Assembly: GCF_030160395.1 (NCBI RefSeq)
Contig: NZ_BSOG01000003.1
Location: forward strand, 332,449-396,448
From: Chitinimonas prasina
GTDB lineage: Bacteria; Pseudomonadota; Gammaproteobacteria; Burkholderiales; Chitinimonadaceae
Direction: 5' to 3'
Length of the DNA: 64,000 bases
Below the pieces are notes generated by a model. It did not search any database. It saw only the letters and a list, made by a program, of their open reading frames with translations, and had not been told where the DNA came from. Numbering within the stretch: position 1 is the first letter of the stretch; each line of letters opens with the position of its first letter. A program made the translations under genes and the position numbers. Below are positions 16,912 to 25,312 of this stretch, piece after piece.

Positions 16912-17868
16912 ATGAACGAACGCTCGATGACGCCTTCCCAGTCACCCACTCTGACGCCGTCGGATATCGCCCGCATCGCGCTCAAGCGCCTTGCGGAGCT
17001 GGGTTTGCCGCCGACACCGGAAAACTATACGAAATTCTACAACGCCATTGCCGCAATAAAGTCCCCCACGGATAAAAGCGACGAGGAATTGAAGAGTGCG
17101 TATCAGGTGCTGTTCCGTGTTTCAGACGTGCTCGACGGCATGAGCGAGACCTCGGAAGTGCTGCTGGAAGACCTGTTGCGTGGCAGCGAGGTCATGGATC
17201 AGTCGCTGGATGCCCTGCGCAGCAGCCACGATGCCGATACGCTGGAGCAGGTGTTGAGCACCTTGATCGAATCCACCGGTTCAGTACGCCAGACCGTGAA
17301 TGCGTCGCATCGCGACCTGCAGGAGCTGAAGGCGACCATGGACAAGATACAGTCCGATCTCGCCATCAATCGCAAGACGCTGGAGCAGGACCCGTTGACC
17401 GGGGCGCTAAACCGGCAGGGCCTGGAGCATCTGCTGACCCGTGAAGTGAAGCGCGCCCGCCGGGCCAATCTGCCGCTGACGGTAGGCATACTGGATCTGG
17501 ACGAGTTCAAGCTGGTGAACGATAGATTCGGCCATCTGGTGGGCGACAAGGTGCTGATGCATTTCTCCAGCATAGCCAAGGCAGTGCTGCGCGAGAGCGA
17601 TGTACTGGTGCGTTACGGTGGCGAGGAGTTCCTGGTGCTGCTGCCCGAAACTGACCTGAACGGCGCACGCTTTCTGGTGGACCGCCTGCGCCAGGTCAAC
17701 GCCAAGACGCCCTTCTTCCATCACAGCCAGCATATCGACATCCGGTTCTCGACCGGCGTGGCGCAGCTAAAGCAGGACGAAAACGGCCATTCCATGCTGA
17801 TACGGGCCGATGAAGCCATGTACCAGGCCAAGAACAGTGGCCGTGATCAGGTGATCTTTGCCGACTAG
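16912..17868 (+). CDS. Diguanylate cyclase (GGDEF domain)
   Basis: The 318-residue soluble protein has an N-terminal helical region (about 15-150, no recognised sensor domain) and a C-terminal GGDEF domain. The active-site motif is GGEEF at residues 236-240. An intact product-inhibition I-site RESD (227-230) lies five residues upstream, so it should make c-di-GMP from two GTP and be feedback-inhibited. DPLTGALNRQGLEHLL marks the domain start. A strong intrinsic terminator follows, so it is monocistronic. The helical N-terminus may mediate dimerisation. Confidence 0.95.
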   Translation: MNERSMTPSQSPTLTPSDIARIALKRLAELGLPPTPENYTKFYNAIAAIKSPTDKSDEELKSAYQVLFRVSDVLDGMSETSEVLLEDLLRGSEVMDQSLDALRSSHDADTLEQVLSTLIESTGSVRQTVNASHRDLQELKATMDKIQSDLAINRKTLEQDPLTGALNRQGLEHLLTREVKRARRANLPLTVGILDLDEFKLVNDRFGHLVGDKVLMHFSSIAKAVLRESDVLVRYGGEEFLVLLPETDLNGARFLVDRLRQVNAKTPFFHHSQHIDIRFSTGVAQLKQDENGHSMLIRADEAMYQAKNSGRDQVIFAD

Positions 17869-17890
17869 CAGCGCCATCACAGTCTAGCCT

Positions 17891-17923
17891 CGGGCCGGTG
17901 CAAACACCGGCCCGTTTTGTTTT
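17891..17923 (+). terminator. Intrinsic terminator of the diguanylate cyclase gene
   Basis: CGGGCCGGTG and CACCGGCCCG form a perfect 10-bp stem with a CAAA loop, followed by TTTTGTTTT. It begins 22 bases after the stop codon at 17868. Confidence 0.93.
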
Positions 17924-18062
17924 CTGGGCGGCCGCCGGCGGTCTAGCAAGGGCCACTGTGGGTGAGTGTCATTTTATGTCGAAAATCCTAACTTCAACGC
18001 ACACGGCAAGCAGTAGGACGCGACAGGCGCGCACCGATGGCCGCAGGTAGAAGAGGTGGGAA

Positions 18063-18452
18063 ATGACCGAGTTTCAAAGCAGGATGGAAACAGCCGCGCG
18101 CATTGCCGAGGCGGTCTATGGGCTGACCGTGGAGTGGCAGCCGATACCGGGCGAGGTGGAGGTGGTGCAGGCCACACTGGCCGGGCGTGAGGAGCTGCCC
18201 ATCTACTTGACCCATAGCGGCGAACAGATCATCTGCATCTGCTATTTCTGGCACGACAAAGAGGTGCTGGCAGAGCGCCGGGTGGCGCTGCTGGACTTGA
18301 ACATCCCCATGCCGCTGTCGTCGTTTGCGCGGGTGGAGGGCTGGTTCGTGGTGTATGGCGCGCTGTCGCGTCAATCCCGTGCAGAGGAGCTGGCTACCCT
18401 CAGCGAAAACGCGGTGGATGCGCTGGATGCGTTTGCCGAGTATCTGAAGTAA
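18063..18452 (+). CDS. DUF2170 family protein (YjfI-like)
   Basis: The 129-residue acidic protein matches the YjfI/DUF2170 pattern: an N-terminal helix, then LPIYLTHSGEQIICICYFWH and LLDLNIPMPLSSFARVEGWF. In many proteobacteria this gene precedes a PspA/IM30 homologue and other membrane-stress genes (YjfJ-YjfK-YjfL order). Here it has a good ribosome-binding site (AGGTGGGAA) and is followed 18 bases later by the start of a broken pspA-like gene. The downstream partner set has been largely lost, so its present function is uncertain. Confidence 0.82.
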   Translation: MTEFQSRMETAARIAEAVYGLTVEWQPIPGEVEVVQATLAGREELPIYLTHSGEQIICICYFWHDKEVLAERRVALLDLNIPMPLSSFARVEGWFVVYGALSRQSRAEELATLSENAVDALDAFAEYLK

Positions 18453-18470
18453 GCGAGAAGGAGCGTCATC

Positions 18471-18636
18471 ATGTCTATCTTCACCAAGATCGTTAGGGCA
18501 GTACGCGGCAGTGTGCGTGAGTTGGGCGAGGCGGTGGTGGATGCCAGGAACCCGCATCTACGAGCAGGAAATCACCGACGCCCGCCAAGCCCTGACCCAG
18601 GCAGGCCGCTACCTGCTGTTCTGGATGCCGGGCTAG
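18471..18636 (+). pseudogene. PspA/IM30-like (YjfJ) remnant, frameshifted and truncated
   Basis: After AAGGAG and ATG, the frame reads MSIFTKIVRAVRGSVRELGE then AVVDA, the typical start of a YjfJ-type PspA protein. Near 18545 the homology moves to another frame, which reads RIYEQEITDARQALTQAGRY before a TAG at about 18634. Normal PspA proteins have about 220 residues of coiled coil; only about 50 codons remain. The join to the following OB-fold gene fragment suggests a deletion that fused two members of one cluster. Confidence 0.7.
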
Positions 18637-18978
18637 ATGACGCTGCTGGCCGGTACGGTGGTGCTGATCGAGGCACTGGCGGCTGCCGTATTTGTTACCG
18701 CGCGCGCACTGCGCCCCATGCGTGGCCTGTTTGTGGAACACAACGCCCGGGGTAATGCCAGCCTGGTGGGGCTGAGCTGCCAGATCACCACGCTGAAGGT
18801 GGATGAGCGCTTTGGCCAGGCCAATGTGGAAACCGAAGGCACGGCCATCGCCATCCGGGTCAGGGCTGCTGCTCCCAATAGTCTGGTCAAGGGCTCGGTG
18901 GCCACCATCATCAGCTACGACGAAGGCAGTGGCTGCTACGAGGTGGTGGACAGCGACGCCCTGCTAGCGGATATCTGA
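18637..18978 (+). pseudogene. Truncated YqiJ-like membrane/OB-fold protein
   Basis: The 113-residue frame begins with one hydrophobic segment (LLAGTVVLIEALAAAVFVTA, about residues 3-22). It continues into a domain resembling the C-terminal OB-fold of YqiJ/NfeD-type proteins (LVGLSCQITTLKVDERFGQA, then NSLVKGSVATIISYDEGSGCYEVVD). Full YqiJ-like proteins have further N-terminal membrane helices, which are absent. The ATG follows the pspA remnant stop immediately. Whether it is still translated is unknown. Together with DUF2170 and PspA it indicates the leftover ends of one operon. Confidence 0.55.
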
Positions 18979-19134
18979 CACCGGTGTCATTTGCAGAAAC
19001 GTGAGTGGGAGCGATGAAATGCAAGCCCGGTTGCAACTAATGTGAGTCCAGCGCCGCTGGCTGGGCGCAGTTAACTTGAGCCAGTCGGTGCGTCGAACGC
19101 AAGTCCGGCCAGCTTCAAACTGCATCTGCCCGTC

Positions 19135-20133
19135 TCAATGGACTTTGGCGGCTTTGCGCCGTGCCCGCCAACGCTTGGCGGCAAACCAAGGCGCCAGAAC
19201 CCAGGGAAATGCTGCGTAAGCCAATAGGCGCAGCCGCACTGCCAGTGGCACGCCTGGCGCGGAGATAAACAGGCGCAGGCGCTGAGCCTGGCTGCTGGCG
19301 GTAAGCATGTCGTAGATAAAGCCTTCTCGGCGCAGCTTGGCAGCAAAGGCGCTAGCCACAGCCGCTTCCTGCCCAGCCAGTTGCGCTGCTTGCAACAAGA
19401 GGGGAATCTCGACCAAGGCGCCACGTGCGCCGCGCAGCAGACGACGGGCCACGTCAGCAGCGCTGAGGCTGGCTTGCTTGGCTGAATAGCCGCCCCGCCG
19501 GTAACGCACCAGCGGCTGTTCAAGCGTGATGGCACCACCGCCGACGATGGCACGGAACACCATCACCAGATCTTCGTAGACCACCCCACTGGGTAGCCCG
19601 CCATGACGGTCGAACAAGCGCCGGGTCCAAGCCTGGGCAGCGCCGATGACCAAGGGCGGCCGCGCTAGCCAGTCGGCGGCATTGCGGTAAGTGGCCAACT
19701 GATCGGGGCTGATGCTTTCCTGTCTGCTGCCGTCCGCATCCATGGCAATCAGACTGCCGGCGATCAGATCGGGCCGGCACTCTGCCGCCACCCAGGCGGC
19801 AGCACAAAGACTGGCCCGCTGCGGCAGCGACACATCGTCGCCGGCTGCCACCAGCAGGAGTTCACCGCTACTGAGTCGCGCCACTCGATCCAGATGCGCG
19901 CCAATGCCCAGATTGCTGGGGTTGCGGTTCAGTACGATGCGGTGCGGGCCACGGTAGTCACTCACCGCCTGCTGTATGAGCTGCCAAGTCTCGTCGCTGG
20001 AGGCGTCATCCGACAGGATGATTTCCAGATTCGCGTAGTCCTGGGACAAAGCGCCAGCGATCGCATCGGCAATGGTGCCGGCCTGATTGTAGGCAATCAG
20101 CAGCAGCGAGAGGCGAGGTGCACCGTCCACCAT
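19135..20133 (-). CDS. Family 2 glycosyltransferase
   Basis: The 332-residue protein has a GT-A fold N-terminus: LSLLLIAYNQAGTIADAIAG, then LEIILSDDASSDETW (nucleotide-sugar Asp motif) and LVAAGDDVSLPQRA as the DxD-like site. A hydrophobic C-terminal stretch near residues 295-320 may associate with the membrane. The ATG at 20133 overlaps the TGA of the upstream glycosyltransferase (TGATG), so translation is coupled. With the next genes it forms a surface polysaccharide or LPS-core decoration operon. The donor sugar is not determinable. Confidence 0.9.
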   Translation of the reverse strand: MVDGAPRLSLLLIAYNQAGTIADAIAGALSQDYANLEIILSDDASSDETWQLIQQAVSDYRGPHRIVLNRNPSNLGIGAHLDRVARLSSGELLLVAAGDDVSLPQRASLCAAAWVAAECRPDLIAGSLIAMDADGSRQESISPDQLATYRNAADWLARPPLVIGAAQAWTRRLFDRHGGLPSGVVYEDLVMVFRAIVGGGAITLEQPLVRYRRGGYSAKQASLSAADVARRLLRGARGALVEIPLLLQAAQLAGQEAAVASAFAAKLRREGFIYDMLTASSQAQRLRLFISAPGVPLAVRLRLLAYAAFPWVLAPWFAAKRWRARRKAAKVH

Positions 20134-20942
20134 CAACGGTAGACCCAGTCGCCACCCCGGCGATCCATATGCAGGGTCATGCCGTGTGCAGCCAGTTCGG
20201 CATTCCGCCATTGCCGCTCTTGCCGGCGGCGCTCACGTTTGAACCGTTGGCGGCCCAACCAGCCGAGTCCCAGCTTGCCATACAGATAGCGGTGATCGCC
20301 AAACTCACGCACGCCTTGCTCCAGTTTCATGGCCTTCTGGGTGATGGAGCCATAATGGTGCAGCACGGCATCGCCCACCATGGCCATAGCCACGCCATGG
20401 CGGCGGCAGCGAAACAGAAACTCGGTATCCTCGCGACCGCCCAGATCACGGTCGGTATCGAAAAAGCCCAGGCGGTGGAACACTTGGCGTCGCACGGCAA
20501 AGCAGACGCCATGGAAGAAGTTTTCGCGTTGCTGGCCAGTCATCTCGTGGCCAAAGCGCTCACTGAAGGCGGTCAGGTCATAATCCAGCTCGCCCTCGAC
20601 CAAAGCCGGACTCACTACGTCCAGTCCCAGGCGTTCGGCAGCAGCCAGGCTGCGCCCGATGGCGTCGTGGCCAAACACCACATCGTTGTTCAGCAACACC
20701 ACCCATTCACTGTCGCCCACCAAGGCACCCTGAGTCCAGGCCCCGCCGCAGCCCAGGTTGACCGGATTACGCAGGCTGGGCAGGTCTGGACGGCTGTCCA
20801 GCCAGGCCGGCGTGCCGTCGCTGCTGCCGTTGTCGATAATCAGCAGTGCGCCTGGGGCTACCCCTTGAGCCAGGAGCGTGTCCACGCATTGCTGGGTGTA
20901 TTGCAGCTGGTTGAGGACGGGAATAACGATTTGGTAGTGCAT
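20133..20942 (-). CDS. Family 2 glycosyltransferase (rhamnosyltransferase-like)
   Basis: The 269-residue protein starts MHYQIVIPVLNQLQYTQQCV and shows LLIIDNGSSDGTPAWL and WVVLLNNDVVFGHDAI, the GT2 nucleotide-binding and DxD-equivalent (NND) motifs. GGREDTEFLFRCRRHG supplies the catalytic-base region. This pattern is shared with WbbL-like rhamnosyl- and related transferases. It is 6 bases downstream of the O-antigen ligase-like gene and overlaps the next GT2 gene. It is probably cytoplasmic-membrane-associated through its basic C-terminus. The acceptor is unknown. Confidence 0.9.
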   Translation of the reverse strand: MHYQIVIPVLNQLQYTQQCVDTLLAQGVAPGALLIIDNGSSDGTPAWLDSRPDLPSLRNPVNLGCGGAWTQGALVGDSEWVVLLNNDVVFGHDAIGRSLAAAERLGLDVVSPALVEGELDYDLTAFSERFGHEMTGQQRENFFHGVCFAVRRQVFHRLGFFDTDRDLGGREDTEFLFRCRRHGVAMAMVGDAVLHHYGSITQKAMKLEQGVREFGDHRYLYGKLGLGWLGRQRFKRERRRQERQWRNAELAAHGMTLHMDRRGGDWVYR

Positions 20943-20948
20943 AGACGC

Positions 20949-22199
20949 TCAGCAATCGCGACCGGCCCAGCCCAGGCAAAGGAACAGGCAGACCAGGTAC
21001 AGGTTGAAAATGCCGCCATAGATGAGCGTGGTCTCGCTCAGCCCCAGCAGTACGAGCAACAGGATGATGGCCCGTGCCCCCCGGGCGGCAGCGGCTTGCG
21101 CCGGATTGGCGGCTTCGAGCCGGCGGCTGGCCCGCCATGCATAATACAGGAGCGCCATCAGCCCCAGCATACCGGGTAGCCCCCCCGTCACCAAGGCATG
21201 CAGAAATTCATTGTGGGCATGGGTGTGTTGGGCCATGGCGGCCGGCCAGCGACCTAGCTCGACCCCGGTGCGCATCAGCACGACGAAACCATCCGGGCCT
21301 ACGCCCAGCCATGGATGGGCAAAAATGCTCTCGGCGCTGGCCCGCCACATTTCAAAGCGCATGCCCATTGAGGTGACCACGTCGCCGTTATGGTAGCGGG
21401 CCAGGTCGTTCAACAGGCTTTGCCAACGATCCTGCACCAGGGGGGAAAAGGCGGTGACCAGGGCCAGCGATAACCCGCCCAGCACGATTCCACGTACGCG
21501 CTGCTCGCGCCGCAAGGAGGCCAGTAACAGCACAACGATGGTGATCCAGGCCATGCGCGACGATGAAAACAGGGCAGCGACGATGCCGCCGACGAGCCCA
21601 AGCCACAACAGTGCACGCCGCCAGCCACGCTGCCAGTGTGGCGGTCTTGCCAGCCAGGGCAGGAGACCAAAGATGGCACCCAGCGCACCGACGAGATTGT
21701 GAAAATACACGCCCTGAGCCCTTGGTAAGCCTTGCACCAAGGACTGCCAAGCGCTTTGAGCACCAAGGATGATGGCGGCCACGCAGCAGGCCAGCCACAA
21801 GGTGTCGGAACTGATCCTTAGCCGCCGAACAAGGAGCAGCAAGGCGCAGCTGAGCAGCAAGCGCAGCGCATCCATAGCCGGAGCACTGGCATGCCAGTTG
21901 ACCGCCAGCACCATGTACCAGCCGGCGAGGGCGCCGGCCGCCAGCATGGGGGCGTGGTCGAGCGGATCGAGCAAGCCCAGCATGCATCGGGGTTGTGCAA
22001 GGCATAGCCCCAGGGCGATACAGACAAGCAAGATGAGTCCCACCCGGCTATTGGCGCTGAGCGGCATGGCTGCGATAAAGCCGAACAGCGCCAGCGCAGC
22101 CGTGCAGGCAAGCGCTCGAGAGGATAAGGCGTGCAATCGGGATGACGCGCGCGCAAATAGGGGCTGCACCGGTTTAACTGGGTGTTCCGTTATAGGCAT
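20949..22199 (-). CDS. O-antigen ligase/polymerase family (Wzy_C) membrane protein
   Basis: The protein has about ten hydrophobic helices and, near residue 300, the large periplasmic loop motif characteristic of Wzy_C/WaaL: MRFEMWRASAESIFAHPWLG, GVGPDGF, then QHTHAHNEFLHALVTGGLPG. Such proteins transfer or polymerise undecaprenyl-linked glycans in the periplasm. The ATG at 22199 is chosen because the membrane region follows it. The frame is open upstream to 22316, but that stretch looks non-coding. It starts the three-gene operon with two GT2 genes. WaaL versus Wzy versus PglL-like O-oligosaccharyltransferase cannot be separated by eye. Confidence 0.88.
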   Translation of the reverse strand: MPITEHPVKPVQPLFARASSRLHALSSRALACTAALALFGFIAAMPLSANSRVGLILLVCIALGLCLAQPRCMLGLLDPLDHAPMLAAGALAGWYMVLAVNWHASAPAMDALRLLLSCALLLLVRRLRISSDTLWLACCVAAIILGAQSAWQSLVQGLPRAQGVYFHNLVGALGAIFGLLPWLARPPHWQRGWRRALLWLGLVGGIVAALFSSSRMAWITIVVLLLASLRREQRVRGIVLGGLSLALVTAFSPLVQDRWQSLLNDLARYHNGDVVTSMGMRFEMWRASAESIFAHPWLGVGPDGFVVLMRTGVELGRWPAAMAQHTHAHNEFLHALVTGGLPGMLGLMALLYYAWRASRRLEAANPAQAAAARGARAIILLLVLLGLSETTLIYGGIFNLYLVCLFLCLGWAGRDC

Positions 22200-22440
22200 G
22201 AGGCGGGATGGAATCGCAAGGAATACGCGCCACCGGGTGGCGGACCGCGATGTGTGCCAGTGAACAGACTCTAAGACACGGATTGGCGTGCAGTCTACCA
22301 TCGACCTGCGGGGCATGTCTTTTGCCTGTTTATTTCATGCGGCAGTCTTGGTTTTGTAGTTAAGCATTTGATTTTTATGGATTGATTGGGGTGGTCGGAG
22401 TCCGTATTGAATATGTCGACAAGGCAGGTGTGACGGCTCG

Positions 22441-22457
22441 CATTTGAACTTCAAATG
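22441..22457. other. Perfect 17-bp palindrome
   Basis: CATTTGAA-C-TTCAAATG is a perfect inverted repeat in an AT-rich gap, 6 bases beyond the stop codon of the GT9 gene and 242 bases upstream of the Wzy-like start. It could be an operator for the downstream (minus-strand) operon or a small transcript-end structure. Confidence 0.5.
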
Positions 22458-22463
22458 TCCGGA

Positions 22464-23792
22464 TCATTGGTCACTACGAGGCATTAGCCGTATCACGGCC
22501 GGAGCCAGGGCGATAGGCCGCCCCACTTCTTCGCTCAATTCGCGGATGGCGCGCAGGGCAGCTTCCACTGGCAGGCTTTCCAGGCAGTCGCTGACGAGGC
22601 CATCACCACAGCCGGCGCGGAAGCAGGGTCGGCACAAGTGCTCGGGTGAGGCCACTATCCGATGCGGCACATACCAAGGACGCCATTTGCATTCACCGGT
22701 TGGGCCGAAGATGGCAACGGTCGGTGTGCCCAGTGCTGCCGCCATATGCATGGGGGCAGAATCCAGCCCGAACCATAGCTTGGCATCGGCGATCAGCGCA
22801 CCAAGCTGCTTGAGCGTGAGCTTTCCACTCAAATCCAAAACAGGGCGCTGCAAGCGGGCCTTGATCGCGTGGATCATCGCCATTTCGTCCGCGCTGGGGC
22901 TGGCGCTGAGTACTACCTGCTCTCCGGCAGCAGTGAGGGTATCGATCACCGTGGCCATCTTCTCGGCCGACCAGGCCTTGAACATCCAGCGCGAGGTGGG
23001 GTGGACGTGGATATATGCGCCCGGCGCCATATTGGCTTCCGCCAATATGGCGCGGACGCTCGCAACTGTTTCAGGCTCCAGCGTCAAAGTCAGCCGGCGG
23101 CTGGCCGTGGTGGGCTGTACCCCAATGTGGCGCACGGCATCGAGGTGCACCTCAATCATATGCCGCTCGCCTTGCAATTCGAAATAGCGGTGGGTGAAGC
23201 TTTTGCGCCAGAAGCGGTCGGGCAGTGCATCGGGCGCCACCGACACGCGTGGCCGCAGCAATCGCACAAGCCAGGCACCACGCCTGCGTTTGGTCAGGTG
23301 TACCACCAAATCATACTCGCGAGCCCGTAGCGCCCGTAGCAGCTGCCATTCCGCCCGCAGCCAACCCCAAAGCCCATAGGCCTTGTGTCCATTACGGGTA
23401 ATGCCAAATAGCTGGGACAGCGCCGGATGTCCGGCCAGCATGGGTTTGGTTTCTTCGAAGACCAAGGCATCCACCTCCACGCCCGCCGCAGCCAGGGTGC
23501 TGATCACCGGACTGGTCAGTAGCACATCACCATGATGCTGAAGCTTGATGACAAGGGCGCGGCGGTAAGGAGGGGCGGTCAAGAGGGAGGTCTCGCTGGA
23601 TAGGACAGGGCCGGGTGGCGGGTGTATTGCCAAGCCCGACAGCTTCAGGTTCGCCGTTGGAGGCGCCACGACATGGCGCCGATGCGCATTTTGGCAGAAC
23701 TGATCCAAGTCTGAAAAGCGGGTCGCCGCCAATTTAGTCGCCAGCGCCTTGGTAGAGTGTCCGAAGGGAAGGCCCAACTGATTCTGGAACAT
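22464..23792 (-). CDS. Family 9 glycosyltransferase (LPS heptosyltransferase-like)
   Basis: The protein shows GT9 hallmarks: RRALVIKLQHHGDVLLTSPV near the true N-terminus, IHVHPTSRWMFKAW at the domain boundary, and FGLDSAPMHMAAALGTPTVA followed by IFGPTGECKWRPWYVPH. It most resembles WaaQ/RfaQ-type heptosyltransferase III acting on LPS inner core at the cytoplasmic face. The open frame reaches 23792, but the conserved domain begins only about residue 78. The real start is therefore probably further in (a TTG at 23582 is one candidate). The outer part overlaps a peptidase remnant on the other strand. It is followed by the polysaccharide operon. Confidence 0.85.
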   Translation of the reverse strand: MFQNQLGLPFGHSTKALATKLAATRFSDLDQFCQNAHRRHVVAPPTANLKLSGLAIHPPPGPVLSSETSLLTAPPYRRALVIKLQHHGDVLLTSPVISTLAAAGVEVDALVFEETKPMLAGHPALSQLFGITRNGHKAYGLWGWLRAEWQLLRALRAREYDLVVHLTKRRRGAWLVRLLRPRVSVAPDALPDRFWRKSFTHRYFELQGERHMIEVHLDAVRHIGVQPTTASRRLTLTLEPETVASVRAILAEANMAPGAYIHVHPTSRWMFKAWSAEKMATVIDTLTAAGEQVVLSASPSADEMAMIHAIKARLQRPVLDLSGKLTLKQLGALIADAKLWFGLDSAPMHMAAALGTPTVAIFGPTGECKWRPWYVPHRIVASPEHLCRPCFRAGCGDGLVSDCLESLPVEAALRAIRELSEEVGRPIALAPAVIRLMPRSDQ

Positions 23793-23904
23793 GACTGGGT
23801 AATGCAGTTCTACGGCGGTTCAGGCCAGCGAAGAAGCGCCATCCAACCGGCGGAGTCTGCCAAGAACAAGACCCATGTCAGCTGCACCTCTGATAGATTC
23901 CGTG
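23793..23904 (+). pseudogene. Possible left remnant of an S9 peptidase
   Basis: Plus-strand translation gives DWVMQFYGG, then AIQPAESAKNKTHV, which loosely resembles the region before the catalytic Asp of S9 oligopeptidases (FYGD...SPVEHAxKIKxPV). The left flank of the IS element ends here. In a second frame APLIDSV runs straight into the fragment on the other side of the IS. The resemblance is weak and rests on context. Confidence 0.35.
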
Positions 23905-23965
23905 TGACCTTCCCCCACGCAGGTCTACCAGGAATTAGTTAGCATGAAGGGCAAAGGAGCCCCTC

Positions 23966-24229
23966 ATGAGGAAGTCCCGATTCACCGAATCCCAGATCAT
24001 CGCCATCCCGAAGGAAGCAGAAGCCGGGGTGGCTGCCGCAGAACTCTGCCGCAAGCATGGCATCTCGGATGCGACGTTCTACAACTGGCGAAACAAGTTC
24101 GGCGGCATGGACGTTTCTGAAGCCAAGCGGTTCAAGCAGCTTGAGGAAGAGAATGCCCGGCTCAAACGCTTGGTTGCCAACCAGGCGTTGGATATCGACA
24201 CGCTCAAGGAAGTCCTGGGAAAAAACTGA
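23966..24229 (+). CDS. IS3-family transposase OrfA
   Basis: The 87-residue helix-turn-helix protein (MRKSRFTESQIIAIPKEAEA, then CRKHGISDATFYNWRNKFGG) and its leucine-zipper tail (KQLEEENARLKRLVANQALD) match OrfA of the IS407 group. It binds the terminal repeats. The last codons GGA AAA AAC TGA contain the A_AAA_AAC heptamer (24220-24226), where a -1 ribosomal frameshift would produce the OrfAB transposase. Confidence 0.95.
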   Translation: MRKSRFTESQIIAIPKEAEAGVAAAELCRKHGISDATFYNWRNKFGGMDVSEAKRFKQLEEENARLKRLVANQALDIDTLKEVLGKN

Positions 24230-25074
24230 CTCGGCCCGCAGCGCGGTGTGCCGCAGCAAGACAGTTGATCGAACGGCACGGCATCTCCGAGCGGCGGGCC
24301 TGTGGGCTTGTGGTCGTGACACGCAAGACTTACCGGCGGGCGCCTGCACCAGACAAGGATGCAGCGCTGCGGCAACGCCTGTGCGAACTGGCTGAGCAAC
24401 GCCGTCGTTTTCGCTCGCCACGGCTGCATGTACTACTGCAGCGTGAAGGCTGGCGGATTAACCACAAGCGGGTCGAACGGGTTTACAAGGAAGCGGGGCT
24501 ATCCCTGCGGCTACGGCGTCGACGTAAGCGGCCCAGCCATCTGCGCGTGGTGCAACCGCCGCCGAGTGGGCCGAACCAGCGCTGGTCCATGGACTTCGTG
24601 GCGGATACGCTGTGGCATGGACGACGGATCAGGACGCTGACGGTGATCGACACCTGGAACCGGGAGGTGGTCTGGATTGAAGTAGATCACTCGTTATCGG
24701 GCAGGCGTGTAGCCCGAGTGCTGGACGGACTGAGAAGCCTGGGGAAGTTACCCAGCCAGATCCAGGTGGACAATGGTCCGGAGTTCACCAGCAAGGCACT
24801 GGATCAATGGGCTTACGAGCACGGTGTGCGGTTGCAGTTCATTCGGCCTGGCAAGCCGGTAGATAACGCGCACATAGAAAGCTTCAACGGTCGGTTCCGG
24901 GAGGAGTGCTTGAACCAGCATACCTTCCGTAGCCTGCATGATGCACAACAGAAGATCGAGGCGTGGCGTCTCGATTACAACGCGGCCCGGCCACATAGTG
25001 CGCTGGGCTATTTGACCCCGGCGGAATACCGGGAAAGGCATCAACCCCCAACAGCTCAGATTGCTAATTTATGA
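24226..25074 (+). CDS. IS3-family transposase OrfB (DDE domain, made by frameshift)
   Basis: Read from the -1 frameshift site, the frame gives LTRPAARCAAARQLIERHG and then a full rve integrase core. The DDE triad is visible: Asp in RWSMDFVADTL, Asp in IQVDNGPEFTSKAL, and Glu in NAHIESFNGRFREECL. The frame has no own ribosome-binding site near its beginning. About 283 codons from the shift is the normal OrfB length. Nothing in it is broken. Confidence 0.95.
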   Translation: MTRPAARCAAARQLIERHGISERRACGLVVVTRKTYRRAPAPDKDAALRQRLCELAEQRRRFRSPRLHVLLQREGWRINHKRVERVYKEAGLSLRLRRRRKRPSHLRVVQPPPSGPNQRWSMDFVADTLWHGRRIRTLTVIDTWNREVVWIEVDHSLSGRRVARVLDGLRSLGKLPSQIQVDNGPEFTSKALDQWAYEHGVRLQFIRPGKPVDNAHIESFNGRFREECLNQHTFRSLHDAQQKIEAWRLDYNAARPHSALGYLTPAEYRERHQPPTAQIANL

Positions 25075-25100
25075 GTGGTAGACCCAGTGGGGGAAGGTCA

Positions 25101-25238
25101 GTGAAGCGCAACAATCCCAATGTGGAAATGGTGGTTTACAGCGAAGAGGGCCATGGTTGGTACCTGGAGAAGAACCGGCTGGATTTCTGGAGCAGGGTAG
25201 AGAAGTTCCTGGAGCAGAATCTGAAGCAGGCGAAATAG
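25101..25238 (+). pseudogene. C-terminal remnant of an S9-family peptidase
   Basis: Directly after the IS right end the plus strand reads VKRNNPNVEMVVYSEEGHGW, followed by YLEKNRLDFWSRVEKFLEQN and a stop at 25236-25238. The GHGW block with the catalytic histidine, then ENRLDFWxRVEKFL, is the classic C-terminus of prolyl-oligopeptidase-like dipeptidyl/acylaminoacyl peptidases. Only about 45 codons remain, with no start or nucleophile serine. With one GTG repeat removed, the frame continues into the IS left flank as PLIDSV, so the IS landed in an already decayed gene. Confidence 0.7.
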
Positions 25239-25312
25239 CCGGGGTACTGATGATCGCCAAGGGCGATGGCATATGTGTGTAGGCACGCTTACGTAGGCGG
25301 AGCCTAGCCCTG

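Larger units (their letters stand above)
23905..25100 (+). mobile_element. IS3-family insertion sequence (IS407-like group), complete
   Basis: The element is 1,196 bp. Its ends are inverted repeats starting TGACCTTCCCCCAC on the left (23905) and the same on the right (complement, ending 25100); the next block is GCAGGTCTACCA versus TGGGTCTACCA. A 3-bp direct repeat GTG flanks it (23902-23904 and 25101-25103), as expected for IS3-family insertion. It encodes orfA and orfB in overlapping -1 frames with a canonical A_AAA_AAC slippery site. All catalytic residues are intact, so it is probably active or recently active. It has inserted in a decayed S9-type peptidase gene. Confidence 0.95.
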
